In this document: piece after piece, positions 1 through 8,127 of the stretch
How positions within the stretch are numbered: the first letter of the stretch is position 1
Layout: every line of letters begins with the position of its first letter
Assembly: GCA_030613505.1 (NCBI GenBank)
Contig: JAUWLW010000001.1
Span: forward strand, 1-64,000
Length of the DNA stretch: 64,000 bases
DNA from: Candidatus Zixiibacteriota bacterium
GTDB lineage: Bacteria > RBG-13-66-14 > B26-G2 > WVWN01
Reading direction: 5' to 3'
The notes under the pieces: generated by a model
What the model saw: the letters and a program-made list of their open reading frames with translations, nothing else
Databases searched by the model: none
Told to the model about the DNA's origin: nothing
Position numbers and translations under genes: made by a program

Positions 1-300
1 CTGCTGGAGGCGGTGCTGGACGCCGGCGCCGAGGACATCCGCCCGGGCGACGACGTCTTCGAGGTCTACTGCCCGCCGGAGCGGCTGGCCGACGTCACCG
101 ACGCGCTGGGCGCCGCGGACGTCGAGTTCGCCACCGCCGAGGTCTCGCTCGTCCCCCAGCGCGTCCTCCTGCTGGAGGGCAAGACCGCGGCCAAGTTCGT
201 GAAGCTGTTGGAGGCGTTGGAGGAGCACGCCGACGTCCAGACGGTTTACGCCAACTTCGACATCCCGACGACGGTAATGGAGAAGCTGGCCGCGGCCTGA
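1..300 (+). CDS. yebC: YebC/PmpR (TACO1) family protein, C-terminal part
   Basis: The reading frame is open from the first base and ends at the TGA at 298-300, giving the last 99 residues; the start lies outside the window. The segments DAGAEDI, FEVYCPPERL and the closing DVQTVYANFDIP are characteristic of the third domain of YebC proteins. The family has been described as DNA-binding regulators and, for some members, as factors relieving ribosome stalling; which applies here cannot be seen. The last 49 bases of the gene lie in a direct repeat whose second copy, 1.1 kb downstream, brackets an AT-rich insert. Despite the insert, this copy is intact. Confidence 0.9.
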   Translation: MLEAVLDAGAEDIRPGDDVFEVYCPPERLADVTDALGAADVEFATAEVSLVPQRVLLLEGKTAAKFVKLLEALEEHADVQTVYANFDIPTTVMEKLAAA

Positions 301-374
301 CGTCATGGGGAGGTCTACGCGCGAATGGGCGGGGGTGGACGGCTCGAGCCGTCGCCGCCCCGCCTGCCTGGCCG
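252..374. repeat. Direct repeat A, left copy (yebC 3' end plus comEC 5' remnant)
   Basis: These 123 bases match 1350-1472 with 9 substitutions and no gaps (about 93% identity). The copy holds the last codons and stop of yebC, then a remnant of the comEC start (from the ATG at 305) that keeps about 23 comEC-like codons before entering unrelated AT-rich DNA. Together with the right copy it brackets the insert at 375-1349, so each host gene has one complete copy and one stub. Confidence 0.93.
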
Positions 375-391
375 GAAGCGGTTTTTTTCCC

Positions 392-420
392 TTGACAAAA
401 CTCGATAGGTATTTTACAAA
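392..420 (+). promoter_or_regulatory. Sigma70-like promoter, probably leaderless
   Basis: TTGACA at 392-397 is followed after 17 bases by TACAAA at 415-420. The ATG of the next gene is at 429, eight bases after the -10 box, and no Shine-Dalgarno sequence precedes it, so the transcript would begin at or very near the start codon. Confidence 0.55.
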
Positions 421-428
421 TAAGCGTT

Positions 429-875
429 ATGGTAAAAAATAAAAAAGTTGCGGATGAACAAATAGAGAGAATTCACAGCACCCTAAGAAGGGTGCCCAAG
501 GAAATATTAAGTAGAGCCTCGGAGCAATTAGACGAGGACAAAAAAATCGCACACAGGAAGAAAATCTCCCTTATACGTAATATTTTAAGTCTCTTAACTT
601 CAACTATCGCCGCTCTAATTGCTACCGTATCGTCCACGGCTTTGATTTCCTTTTTACTTTCTTCGTGGCCTGAAACCCCTGTAGAACAATATATTTTAAT
701 AGGGACTTCAACGGTCGTAGGTATTGCGGTTTTAGTGGTTATTTTAATATCGTTGTATTATAGGCAAAAGGCGAAAAGGCACTTATTAATAAAAAGAATA
801 AAAGAAAGCGAGCGGTTGTTATTCGAAAGGATAGAAGAAAATATATTAACAGTTGCCGCAGGGGAGGCGGACTAA
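429..875 (+). CDS. Unknown two-helix membrane protein of insert A
   Basis: A 148-residue protein I do not recognise. Residues 1-48 are charged and probably helical; two hydrophobic segments follow at about 50-78 and 88-112, joined by a short loop with two prolines, and the last 35 residues are again highly charged, rich in Lys, Arg and Glu. It would be an inner-membrane protein with both soluble ends on the same side. Codon use is AT-rich, unlike all neighbours outside the insert. The stop codon abuts the next ATG (TAAATG), so the two genes are surely co-transcribed. A defence or toxin-type role can be guessed only because a similar insert in this window carries a restriction-modification system. 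Confidence 0.75.
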   Translation: MVKNKKVADEQIERIHSTLRRVPKEILSRASEQLDEDKKIAHRKKISLIRNILSLLTSTIAALIATVSSTALISFLLSSWPETPVEQYILIGTSTVVGIAVLVVILISLYYRQKAKRHLLIKRIKESERLLFERIEENILTVAAGEAD

Positions 876-1244
876 ATGCCAATACCCCCAGATGAAGCAC
901 TTTCCACTAATCTCCACGAACAAGCTAGTGATTTAGCTTTCCAAACTGTAGACGAGTTCGCAACGTCGCTAGTTTTACAAGCCAAATTAATAGCTTTTGC
1001 CGAAAAGGCAGAGGTAGTTCTAACCAATCATATAAAAATGGCTTTAGACATTATTAAGAAAGAACCAAGACGACCTTTATTACGCCAAATACTTACAATA
1101 ATCGGGGGTGCTTTTTTCGGAGCTTTCGTACCGGGGTTCGCTACGACCCTTGCGGCAATTCCTATAAATATTTTCGGGTTAGTTATTTATACCGTTTCCG
1201 GGTTCTTGGGCCTAGTATTAGTTTTTATCGGCCTTAAACGTTAA
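876..1244 (+). CDS. Unknown small membrane protein of insert A
   Basis: A 122-residue protein with no family I recognise. The first 65 residues look like amphipathic helices (acidic, with few aromatic residues). A basic patch (KKEPRRP) precedes two glycine- and alanine-containing hydrophobic segments at about 70-95 and 98-119, and the protein ends in KR. It begins directly after the stop of the upstream membrane gene without a separate ribosome-binding site, so translational coupling is likely. AT-rich composition marks it as part of the insert. It may form a complex with the upstream protein. Confidence 0.75.
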   Translation: MPIPPDEALSTNLHEQASDLAFQTVDEFATSLVLQAKLIAFAEKAEVVLTNHIKMALDIIKKEPRRPLLRQILTIIGGAFFGAFVPGFATTLAAIPINIFGLVIYTVSGFLGLVLVFIGLKR

Positions 1245-1349
1245 TATATTAAATTACCGCGAAGTTCGAAGCCTTCGTCTCGTAAATTTTCCTTTAATAT
1301 TAATTAAATACTTGGCAATGTCGCCGGGTTAAAAACTTTTTATCGTGGG

Positions 1350-1472
1350 CAACTTCGACATCCCGACGTCGGTGATGGAAAAGCTGGCCGCGGCCTGACG
1401 TTATGCGGAGGTCTACGCGCGAAGGGGGGGGAGTGGACGGCTCGAGCCGTCGCCGCCCCGCCTGTCTGGCCG
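1350..1472. repeat. Direct repeat A, right copy (yebC remnant plus true comEC start)
   Basis: This copy begins with a 15-codon stub of yebC, still ending in its TGA and differing from the intact gene by one conservative residue (Thr to Ser). It continues into the start of the complete comEC. The 9 differences from the left copy suggest that the duplication is old, or that the insert arrived with flanks from a related strain. Confidence 0.93.
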
Positions 1473-3832
1473 CCGCGCCCTTCGCCGGCGGCCTTGTCTT
1501 TGCGGCGCTGTTCTCGCCGCCGCCCTGGCCGCTGATAGCCGGCGCCGCGGCCTTCGCCGTCGCCGGCGTCATATTTATCAAGCGGCGCGTCTCGAGCTGG
1601 CTCGTATTGGCGGCGTTGGCGCTGGGGGGCGCCGGCTGGTACGCGGCCCGCGCCGACTACCTACCCCCGGACAATATATCTTTCAAATTAGACCCGCGCT
1701 TCAGGCCGGCCGAGGCCGTGGTAACCGGCGTCGTCGCCGGCGACCCGGAGCAAAGGTCGTACGGTACCGTCTTCACCCTTAAAATCGAAAACGTCGCGCG
1801 TGACGGCGACGCCGAACCGGCGAGCGGCCGGGCGCGGGTTTCCGTCTACGAGAACGTCGCCCTCCGCTACGGCGACGAGATCGCTATAAAGGGTAAGATA
1901 GCCGCGCCCAAGCCGGCGCGCAATCCGGGGGGATTCGATTACCGCTCGTACCTGAAGCGGCGCGGCGTAACCGCGCTCGTTACCGCCGCCGACGCCGAAG
2001 ACGTGACGCTGCTCGCGCGCGGCCGCGGCAATCCTGTACTGCGGGCCTCGTTCGCGGCCCGGCGCAAGGCCGCGTCGGTATTGGACCGGGCCGTCGGTGG
2101 CGACGAGGCCGCGGTGCTGAAGGGCCTTACGCTGGGCAAGCGGGCCGAGATAGACCCCGCCATCGTCGAGGACTTCCGCGGCGCCGGCGCCATGCACCTG
2201 CTCGCTATATCCGGCCTGCACGTCGGCTTCGTCGCGTTTATGTTGTTCCTGGTCCTGGCCGGGACGCGCGTGCCGAAGGTCGCCGCTAACCTGACGGTGA
2301 TGGCGTTCCTCCCGGCGTACGCCCTCCTGACGGGATTCAACCCGCCGGTCGTCCGCGCGAGCCTGATGGGGATTTTGGCGCTGGCCGCGGCGCTGCTGGA
2401 CCGCGCCGTCGACCTGTATAACGTCCTCGCCGCCGCGGCCTTGGTCATCCTGATCGCCAACCCGCTGTACGTGAGCGACGTATCGTTCCTTCTCTCCTTC
2501 GCCGCGGTATTCGCCATCGCGGCCTTGTATCGCCCCATCAAGAATTTCCTGAGACCCGTCCCGGGGCTGGTGCGGGAATCGCTGGCGGTGACCTGCGCCG
2601 CGCAGCTGGGCGTGCTGCCGCTGCAGCTTTACTTCTTCAACCGCTTCACGCCGACGGCGCTGGTATCCAACCTGGTGATGGTACCGCTCGCCGGGTGCGC
2701 CGTCGCGCTGGCGCTGATTACGGTCCTTACCGGCGCGGTTTGGCCCGCCCTCGGCGAGCTCTTCGGCGGCGCGGCCTGGCTCGGCGCCAAGGTGCTTATG
2801 GCCGCGGGCCGTTACTTCTCGCTGGGACTCGCGCCGCTGGCCGGCCTCTGGCCGGCGCTCGCCGGCGTACCCGTCTTGGGGCCGCGGTGGGATTTACAGT
2901 TCTGGGTCGCCAGGCCTTCGCCTTTCCTAATATTACTCTTAGTCTTCATTATTGCAGCCGCCGCCTTTCGGCGACGGCGGACCAGGTTCGCGTTCGCGGC
3001 CGCGGCGGCCGGCTGCCTGGGCCTGTGGCTCGCGCCCAGGCTCGCCGCGCCCGCGCTGCCGCTCCGCATAACCTTCCTGGACGTGGGGCAGGCGGACAGC
3101 GCGCTGGTGGAGTTCCCGGGCGGCAAGACGATGGTGGTAGACGCCGGGTACGCCGGCCGCGGATACGACGCCGGCGAGAGGGTGGTTGCACCGGTCCTCC
3201 ACGCCAAGGGTATAACGAGAATCGACTACCTGTGCGTGACCCACGGCGACGCCGACCACGCCGGCGGCGCGGCCTACCTCGTAAACAACTTCGACGTGGG
3301 CGAACTGTGGTTCCCGGCCGACGCGGAGCCGAGCCGGGCGCTCGAGAAATTGGCCGCGGCGGCTCGAGCCAGGGGCGTCCGCACCGTGGACGTCGCCCCG
3401 GAGCGGGCGAACGTCGGCGGCGTTAGCGTCGCGCGCGTTTGGCCTCCCACCCGCGGCGCCCCGGCAAGTTTTTCGTCCAACGACTCGTCCACGGTATTAC
3501 GGCTTACGTACGGCGACTTCGGCGCCCTCTTAACGGGAGACATAGAAGTCCCGGCGCAAGAGCGTATTGTAAGGGACGGAAAGGAGTTGGGGGCGGACGT
3601 GCTGAAGGTCCCGCACCACGGCTCGAGGGGCGCCGCGGTGCCGGCCTTCGTCGCCGCGGCCAACCCGCGCGCGGCCTTCTTCCCCGCCAAGGCCGGCTCG
3701 CCCAAATTCCCCGCCGCGGAGACGCTGGCCTTGTACCGAAAAGCCGGCGCGCTCCTCCTCGCCGCCGGCGAAAACGGCGCCGCCGTCGTTCAAACCGACG
3801 GCCGGCGCCTTCGCGTGAAGACTATGTTTTAA
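1403..3832 (+). CDS. comEC: ComEC/Rec2 DNA-uptake channel
   Basis: An 809-residue multi-pass membrane protein. An N-terminal hydrophobic segment is followed by an OB-like DUF4131 region (about 80-200), then the Competence domain with its signature around DFRGAGAMHLLAISGLHVGF, a block of transmembrane helices to about residue 530, and a C-terminal metallo-beta-lactamase-like domain with LDVGQADSALVEFPGG and the metal motif THGDADHAGG. The family moves single-stranded DNA through the inner membrane during transformation; the C-terminal domain may act as a nuclease. The start lies inside direct repeat A, so the insert upstream must have separated the gene from its former promoter or from read-through out of yebC. 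No clear Shine-Dalgarno sequence precedes the ATG. Confidence 0.93.
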   Translation: MRRSTREGGGVDGSSRRRPACLAAAPFAGGLVFAALFSPPPWPLIAGAAAFAVAGVIFIKRRVSSWLVLAALALGGAGWYAARADYLPPDNISFKLDPRFRPAEAVVTGVVAGDPEQRSYGTVFTLKIENVARDGDAEPASGRARVSVYENVALRYGDEIAIKGKIAAPKPARNPGGFDYRSYLKRRGVTALVTAADAEDVTLLARGRGNPVLRASFAARRKAASVLDRAVGGDEAAVLKGLTLGKRAEIDPAIVEDFRGAGAMHLLAISGLHVGFVAFMLFLVLAGTRVPKVAANLTVMAFLPAYALLTGFNPPVVRASLMGILALAAALLDRAVDLYNVLAAAALVILIANPLYVSDVSFLLSFAAVFAIAALYRPIKNFLRPVPGLVRESLAVTCAAQLGVLPLQLYFFNRFTPTALVSNLVMVPLAGCAVALALITVLTGAVWPALGELFGGAAWLGAKVLMAAGRYFSLGLAPLAGLWPALAGVPVLGPRWDLQFWVARPSPFLILLLVFIIAAAAFRRRRTRFAFAAAAAGCLGLWLAPRLAAPALPLRITFLDVGQADSALVEFPGGKTMVVDAGYAGRGYDAGERVVAPVLHAKGITRIDYLCVTHGDADHAGGAAYLVNNFDVGELWFPADAEPSRALEKLAAAARARGVRTVDVAPERANVGGVSVARVWPPTRGAPASFSSNDSSTVLRLTYGDFGALLTGDIEVPAQERIVRDGKELGADVLKVPHHGSRGAAVPAFVAAANPRAAFFPAKAGSPKFPAAETLALYRKAGALLLAAGENGAAVVQTDGRRLRVKTMF

Positions 3833-3866
3833 AGGCCCAAACCGACCTAAGGGTAGGGGTTTGCTA

Positions 3867-4400
3867 TCACGTGCGCGGCGGCTCGAGCAGCGGCGCTATC
3901 TTGGCCTCGAGCTGGTCCTTTCCGATATACCCGGGCCGTTTCATTATCTCGTTGCCGTCGCGGTCGTAAATGATTATGGTGGGCAGGCCGATAATGGCGT
4001 ACTTGCGCTTCAACTCGTCGTCGGCGCGGACGTTGACGTAGTTCATGCCGACCTCGGCTGCGTACGGCGGCACGTCCTTATCCGCGTTGTCGTCGTACGT
4101 GATGCCGATGACCGTCAGGCCCTGGTCGCGGTACTTCTCCTGCAGCTCTATGAGGTGAGGGATCGCCATCTTGCACGGGCCGCACCACGTCGCCCAAAAG
4201 TCGAGGACGAGGACCCGACCCTTATAATCGCTCACGTTAAAAGCGGAGGCGTCTATTAACGCGAAACCCTCGGGGGCCCCGGCCGGGGCGGCGGTCTCTT
4301 CGCCCGGCGGCGCGGGCTCTTCTCGCTTCGCCTTGCACGCCGAGAGTGATAATATACACAGCGCGAATATTACAGGCCAAATCAGGTGTTGACGCGGCAT
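3867..4400 (-). CDS. TlpA/ResA-like thioredoxin lipoprotein
   Basis: A 177-residue protein with a signal peptide ending in the lipobox LSAC, so a membrane-anchored lipoprotein facing the periplasm. A Pro/Ala-rich linker follows, then an AhpC/TSA-type thioredoxin fold with DFWATWCGPC (the redox pair CGPC), a cis-proline region GLPT, and a C-terminal helix. Family members reduce disulfides in exported proteins, often during cytochrome c maturation. No partner gene is adjacent: comEC converges on it from the other side. Confidence 0.9.
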   Translation of the reverse strand: MPRQHLIWPVIFALCILSLSACKAKREEPAPPGEETAAPAGAPEGFALIDASAFNVSDYKGRVLVLDFWATWCGPCKMAIPHLIELQEKYRDQGLTVIGITYDDNADKDVPPYAAEVGMNYVNVRADDELKRKYAIIGLPTIIIYDRDGNEIMKRPGYIGKDQLEAKIAPLLEPPRT

Positions 4401-4457
4401 AGGAAAACCTCCTTATTAATGTTATATTAACACAAAGCGCCGCGGCCGGTAAACGTT

Positions 4458-4486
4458 TAAAAAAGGGAACGGCCGAAGCCGTTCCC
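4458..4486 (-). terminator. Rho-independent terminator
   Basis: A 9-bp perfect stem (GGGAACGGC with GCCGTTCCC) closes a four-base loop. On the minus strand it is followed by a run of T. It lies directly after the small gene at 4510-4734. Confidence 0.85.
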
Positions 4487-4509
4487 GAACGCGGAAAATT
4501 GGGCCCGCG

Positions 4510-4734
4510 CTATTTTCTTACCGCTTCTCTTGCGCGCTTCAGAATACTCGCCGCTCTTTCGGGAGGAAGCGCCGTTCTCGAGGCGAGGCGCCCCAGAAAT
4601 CGGCCCAAACGGGTTTGAAGTTCGTCAATCCTTTCGTCCTGTCCTACGTCTTGAGCTCGAGCGGTCGAAACGTTTTCTTTATTAACGTCCTCCTCGGCTA
4701 ACCTTTTAACCGCGGGGAAAACTTTCGTCTCCAT
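4510..4734 (-). CDS. Small hypothetical protein
   Basis: A 74-residue charged, helical protein that I do not recognise. It has no membrane segment and no cysteine. The ATG is preceded by a good GGAGG sequence seven bases upstream and the gene is followed by a strong terminator, which together support a real single-gene unit. The C-terminal half (ERIDELQTRLGRFLGRL) looks amphipathic and could dimerise. Confidence 0.6.
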   Translation of the reverse strand: METKVFPAVKRLAEEDVNKENVSTARAQDVGQDERIDELQTRLGRFLGRLASRTALPPERAASILKRAREAVRK

Positions 4735-4876
4735 GTCATACCTCCGATTAAAATACTGTCACCTCCTGCGACCAGAAATTACGAATTATATATGATTGCC
4801 GTCCTTGATATTGGTGCGGCGGCCGGGTAAAGCGTTACAGTCTTTATAAGGATTAGCACGGTCTAGGAGCACGGAA

Positions 4877-6196
4877 ATGACTTACGAAGAATTAATCGAC
4901 AAAATTCGAAGCCGCGACGCGAGCGCCGCCGTCGTGGGCCTGGGTTACGTCGGCCTACCGCTGGCCCTGGCCTACGTCGACGCCGGCTACCGCGTTATAG
5001 GTTACGACGTAGACGGCGACAAAATCGCGAACCTCCAGGCCGGCAGCTCGTACATCGGCGACGTAGCCGACGAACAGGTGGCCGCGGCCGTCGCCCGTGG
5101 CGCGTTCGCCCCGACTACCGACCCCGCACGCCTCGGCGAGGCCGACGTCGTCGCCATATGCGTCCCGACGCCTCTCACGGCCGACAAAGAGCCCGACCTG
5201 TCGTTTCTCGCCGATACCGCGGAAACGCTCTCGGCCCGGCTGCGCCCGGGCCAGCTGGTCGTAGTGGAATCGACCGTCTACCCGGGCGCCACGCGCGAGC
5301 TGGTCCTGCCCATCCTCGAAAAAAGCGGCCTCGCCGCCGGCCGCGACTTCTGGCTCGCCTTCTCGCCCGAGCGCGTCGACCCCGGCAACAAGGCGTTCCC
5401 GCTCAAGGAGATACCGACCGTGGTGGGCGGCTTGGACGCCGCCGCCGCGGAGCTCACCGCCGCATTCTACGAACCGGTGGTCAGCGAGGTAATAAAAGTA
5501 TCCTCCGCCGAGGCGGCGGAAATGTCCAAGCTCTTGGAAAATACTTACCGGGCGGTAAACATCGCCCTCGTGAACGAGCTCAAAGTTATTTGCGATAAGA
5601 TGGGACTCGACGCGTTCGAGGTAATCGAGGCCGCGGCCTCGAAGCCGTACGGCTTCCAGAAATTCGCGCCGGGCCCGGGCGTCGGCGGCCACTGCATCCC
5701 CCTCGACCCGTACTACCTGGCGTGGCGGGCGAGGCAGCTCGGCCACGAGAGCCGCTTCGTCGAGCTCGCCGGCCGCGTCAACGACGAGATGCCGGAATAC
5801 GTCGTCTCGCGTTTGGAGGGTGCGTTGGGCGAGCGCGGCCTGAAGCTCTCCGGCGCCCGGGTGCTGGTGCTGGGCGTAGCGTACAAGGCCAACGTCGACG
5901 ACCTGCGCGAATCGCCCGCCCTGGTCGTCATCGACCTCCTGCGGAAGCGCGGCGCCGACGTCGCCTACCACGACCCGTACGCGCCGGCGCTGCCCAAGAC
6001 GCGCAAGTACGACTTCGGCCTGGCGTCAACTCCGCTCGATGCCGAGACGTTGAAGGATTATGACGCCGTCGTCGTTACTACCGACCACACCGGCGTCGAC
6101 TACGACATGGTGTTCCGCGAAGCGCGGCTCGTCGTCGACGCCCGCGGCGTCGCGCGGCGCCACGGATACGCCGGCGACAACGTCGTAACGGCTTGA
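4877..6196 (+). CDS. UDP-N-acetyl-hexosamine 6-dehydrogenase family (WecC/WbpA/TviB type)
   Basis: A 439-residue nucleotide-sugar dehydrogenase that oxidises C6 of a UDP-sugar twice with NAD. The N-terminal Rossmann motif is VVGLGYVGLPLALAY (about residues 16-30), the middle domain carries SPERVDPG and the conserved Lys region, and the active site is GPGVGGHCIPLDP with its catalytic Cys at about residue 275. The last third is the UDP-binding domain. The GGHCIP-x-DP form is typical of enzymes acting on UDP-GlcNAc or UDP-ManNAc rather than UDP-glucose. AGGAG lies nine bases before the ATG. It stands alone, so the pathway (surface polysaccharide) is inferred from the family; membrane glycosyltransferases lie 33 kb away. 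Confidence 0.88.
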   Translation: MTYEELIDKIRSRDASAAVVGLGYVGLPLALAYVDAGYRVIGYDVDGDKIANLQAGSSYIGDVADEQVAAAVARGAFAPTTDPARLGEADVVAICVPTPLTADKEPDLSFLADTAETLSARLRPGQLVVVESTVYPGATRELVLPILEKSGLAAGRDFWLAFSPERVDPGNKAFPLKEIPTVVGGLDAAAAELTAAFYEPVVSEVIKVSSAEAAEMSKLLENTYRAVNIALVNELKVICDKMGLDAFEVIEAAASKPYGFQKFAPGPGVGGHCIPLDPYYLAWRARQLGHESRFVELAGRVNDEMPEYVVSRLEGALGERGLKLSGARVLVLGVAYKANVDDLRESPALVVIDLLRKRGADVAYHDPYAPALPKTRKYDFGLASTPLDAETLKDYDAVVVTTDHTGVDYDMVFREARLVVDARGVARRHGYAGDNVVTA

Positions 6197-6218
6197 ATTG
6201 TCCACAAAAACCGCCCCT

Positions 6219-6249
6219 AAAAAAGCCGGCTCGGGAGCCGGCTTTGTAA
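6219..6249. terminator. Bidirectional terminator
   Basis: AAAGCCGGCT at 6222-6231 pairs perfectly with AGCCGGCTTT at 6236-6245 around a CGGG loop. There is a T-run on the minus side and TTTGTAATT on the plus side. It separates the converging dehydrogenase gene and the end of the hyp operon. Confidence 0.88.
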
Positions 6250-6266
6250 TTAGTATTTACCAATCT

Positions 6267-6776
6267 TTACCCGCCCGGAAAAGTAAACGACTCGAAGCGG
6301 TCCTTGGCGGCCTTGCAAATCGGGCATTCCTCCGGCGGCGCGTCGCGGGCGGCGAGATAGCCGCACACGCGGCACCGCCACACCTTTATTCCCACGGCCG
6401 CCGTCTGCACCTTCCGCTTATATTGCGGCCTGTCCTCTTTTTTCGGCGGCCTGCGTTCCGGAATGGCCCCGGCTTCCCTCTTGCCGGCGACGACGTCCTT
6501 CGAGACGTAGAGCGCGCAATAACACGCGCCGTATTCGCCCAGGTCGGCGTCGCGATAGTCGCACGGGCAGATTACGTCGAGGTCGTCTTCGCGGGTGCCC
6601 GTCGCGCGGCGGCAGGGACAGGCCATATAACCGTAGCGGTTGACGTTCGTGACGAGCCCCTCCACCAACGCGCGGGTGAACTCGCGGTCCGGGTTCAGGT
6701 GGTACCCGCCCGCCTCCGCCTCGCGCTCGAGCTTTTCGTACAGCGCGTTTACCTCTTTCGCGTCGAGCTCGGCCAT
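6267..6776 (-). CDS. Ferredoxin:thioredoxin reductase catalytic subunit fused to a rubredoxin-like domain
   Basis: A 169-residue fusion. Residues 1-115 are the FTR beta chain, with the cluster and active-site cysteines in CPCRR, ICPC and ACYCALYVS. Residues 125-169 form a small rubredoxin-like domain with two CxxC knuckles (CRVCGY and CPICKA). FTR uses a [4Fe-4S] cluster to pass single electrons from ferredoxin to a disulfide. The fused rubredoxin domain would bind one iron and could act as the direct electron donor. It is the last gene of the hyp operon, just behind a glutaredoxin, which may be its disulfide substrate. No separate FTR alpha chain is visible. Confidence 0.9.
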   Translation of the reverse strand: MAELDAKEVNALYEKLEREAEAGGYHLNPDREFTRALVEGLVTNVNRYGYMACPCRRATGTREDDLDVICPCDYRDADLGEYGACYCALYVSKDVVAGKREAGAIPERRPPKKEDRPQYKRKVQTAAVGIKVWRCRVCGYLAARDAPPEECPICKAAKDRFESFTFPGG

Positions 6777-6788
6777 GACGCACCCCCT

Positions 6789-7064
6789 TTAAAGATTCAA
6801 CAATTTTTTAATATCGTCCGGCCGGTAGCCGACGACGCAGCCTTCATTCGCGATCAGCGCGGGATAACTGGCGCGCCCGGCGAAGGCCGCGATCTCCGCC
6901 TCTATCTCGTCCTGGCGCGCCGGCGCCGCCAAATCCACGTACTCGTAGTCGTACGCCACGCCCAACTCCTCCAGCAAGGCGCGCGTCTTCTTGCACCACA
7001 CGCAGGTCGACAACGCGTAGAGCTTGACGTCGCCGCGGTCCACGGTCCCTTCCACGCGTTCCAT
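6789..7064 (-). CDS. Glutaredoxin-like protein
   Basis: A 91-residue thioredoxin-fold protein with the redox motif STCVWCKK at about residue 20, a cis-proline in SYPAL and a final GYRPDDIKKLL helix, all as in glutaredoxins of the NrdH or Grx-like group. It lies 12 bases upstream of the FTR-rubredoxin gene in the same direction, so a ferredoxin-to-FTR-to-glutaredoxin relay is plausible. Its CVWC active site differs from the CPYC of classical glutaredoxins. Confidence 0.85.
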   Translation of the reverse strand: MERVEGTVDRGDVKLYALSTCVWCKKTRALLEELGVAYDYEYVDLAAPARQDEIEAEIAAFAGRASYPALIANEGCVVGYRPDDIKKLLNL

Positions 7065-7094
7065 AATCGCGCCTTCTCTCGGCTCAGCGCCGAT

Positions 7095-7760
7095 TTAGTT
7101 TCGCCCGGCCGCGAGCCGGCCTTTCACGTAATCCACCCACGCCGCGACGCCCGTACCGGTCTTCGCGGATACCTCGAAGACGTCCAGGCCGGCGTTCACG
7201 GCCGCGACGTTTCTCTTTAAAACGTCCAAGTCCAAGTCGAGATGGGGAAGGAGGTCGACCTTATTTATTATCACCGCTTTCGCCTCGCGGAAGGCGAGCG
7301 GGTACTTGAGCGGCTTGTCCTCGCCCTCCGCGACCGAGAGCACGACAACCTTCTCGTTCTCGCCGACGTAGAACTCCGCCGGGCAAACGAGGTTGCCGAC
7401 GTTCTCGACGAAGACGACGCTGAGTTCGTCGAGCGGCAGGTCCTCCAGCGCCGCCCGTATGAGGTTGGGCGCGAGGTGGCAGTCACCGCCGAAGGGACCG
7501 GTGTTTATCTGGACGATGGGGACGCCGAAGCGCTGCAGCCGCTCGGCGTCGGCGGTGGTCGCGATGTCGCCCTCGATTACGCCGGGTTTGATTTCTGCGG
7601 CCGCGGCCTCGAACGTTCGCTCCAGCAGAAGTGTCTTGCCCGAGCCCGGCGAGCCGATGAGGTTGAAGGCGTATACGCCCTTGCCGGCGAGCAGCTGTTG
7701 GTTTTCGTCGGCCAGCTTCTCGTAGGCCTCGAGTACCTTCTTTACGATCTTTATCTCCAT
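7095..7760 (-). CDS. hypB: Hydrogenase nickel-insertion GTPase HypB
   Basis: A 221-residue SIMIBI-class GTPase. The P-loop GSPGSGKT is near residue 38, followed by EGDIATTADAERL, the metal site region TGPFGGDCHLAPN with its conserved Cys-His, and the base-recognition motif NKVD. The protein lacks the N-terminal histidine-rich nickel store found in some HypB. With HypA it loads nickel into the hydrogenase large subunit after Fe(CN)2CO has been inserted. It is the sixth hyp gene in the operon, seven bases behind hypA. Confidence 0.95.
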   Translation of the reverse strand: MEIKIVKKVLEAYEKLADENQQLLAGKGVYAFNLIGSPGSGKTLLLERTFEAAAAEIKPGVIEGDIATTADAERLQRFGVPIVQINTGPFGGDCHLAPNLIRAALEDLPLDELSVVFVENVGNLVCPAEFYVGENEKVVVLSVAEGEDKPLKYPLAFREAKAVIINKVDLLPHLDLDLDVLKRNVAAVNAGLDVFEVSAKTGTGVAAWVDYVKGRLAAGRN

Positions 7761-7766
7761 ACAAAC

Positions 7767-8126
7767 CTATCCCGCGCCGTCGTCCTTCACCTCGAGCGAA
7801 TCTATCACCAGCTCGCGCCCGGACGTTATCTCGAGGTCGGGCGAGCCGCACGCCGCGCAAACGAACGGGAGCCCCTCGAGCGTTATCGCCTCGCCGCAGC
7901 GGCGGCACGTCCCCGCCACCGGGACTTCCTCGACGTCGAGGCGTGCCGATTCCAAATCGGTCCCCTTCGTCAACACCTCGAAGTAAAAGGTCATCGCCTC
8001 CGGCACGAACGTCGTCAGCGCGCCGAGCTTGAGGTGGACGACGGCGACCTTGCCGTCGACACCCAGCCGTTCCGCCTCCGCGCGGAGCTGCTCTACCAGA
8101 CTGTGGACCACCGGCAGCTCGTGCAT
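7767..8126 (-). CDS. hypA: Hydrogenase nickel metallochaperone HypA
   Basis: A 119-residue protein starting MHELPVV, which supplies the N-terminal His2 nickel ligand of the family. The zinc-finger loop has two CxxC pairs (CRRC and CAAC). HypA brings nickel to HypB and to the apo large subunit. It sits directly between hypE (one-base gap) and hypB in one operon with the hydrogenase protease upstream. Confidence 0.95.
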   Translation of the reverse strand: MHELPVVHSLVEQLRAEAERLGVDGKVAVVHLKLGALTTFVPEAMTFYFEVLTKGTDLESARLDVEEVPVAGTCRRCGEAITLEGLPFVCAACGSPDLEITSGRELVIDSLEVKDDGAG

Positions 8127-8127
8127 T

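Larger units (their letters stand above)
375..1349 (+). mobile_element. AT-rich insert A with two membrane-protein genes, flanked by long direct repeats
   Basis: Base composition changes sharply at about 375 and returns at about 1350; the interior is strongly AT-rich while the flanks are GC-rich. The insert carries its own promoter-like sequence and two co-directional genes separated by no bases. There is no transposase, integrase or inverted terminal repeat. The arrangement, cargo between about 120-bp duplications of the target, fits 'insertion with long target duplication', described for restriction-modification genes by Kobayashi and colleagues. The last 105 bases (1245-1349) are AT-rich and hold no gene I can see. 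Confidence 0.85.

Noticed and set aside
6198-7220. Long plus-strand frame across FTR, glutaredoxin and hypB
   Set aside because: Antisense shadow: arginine- and valine-rich, no homology, and crossing three well-supported genes.
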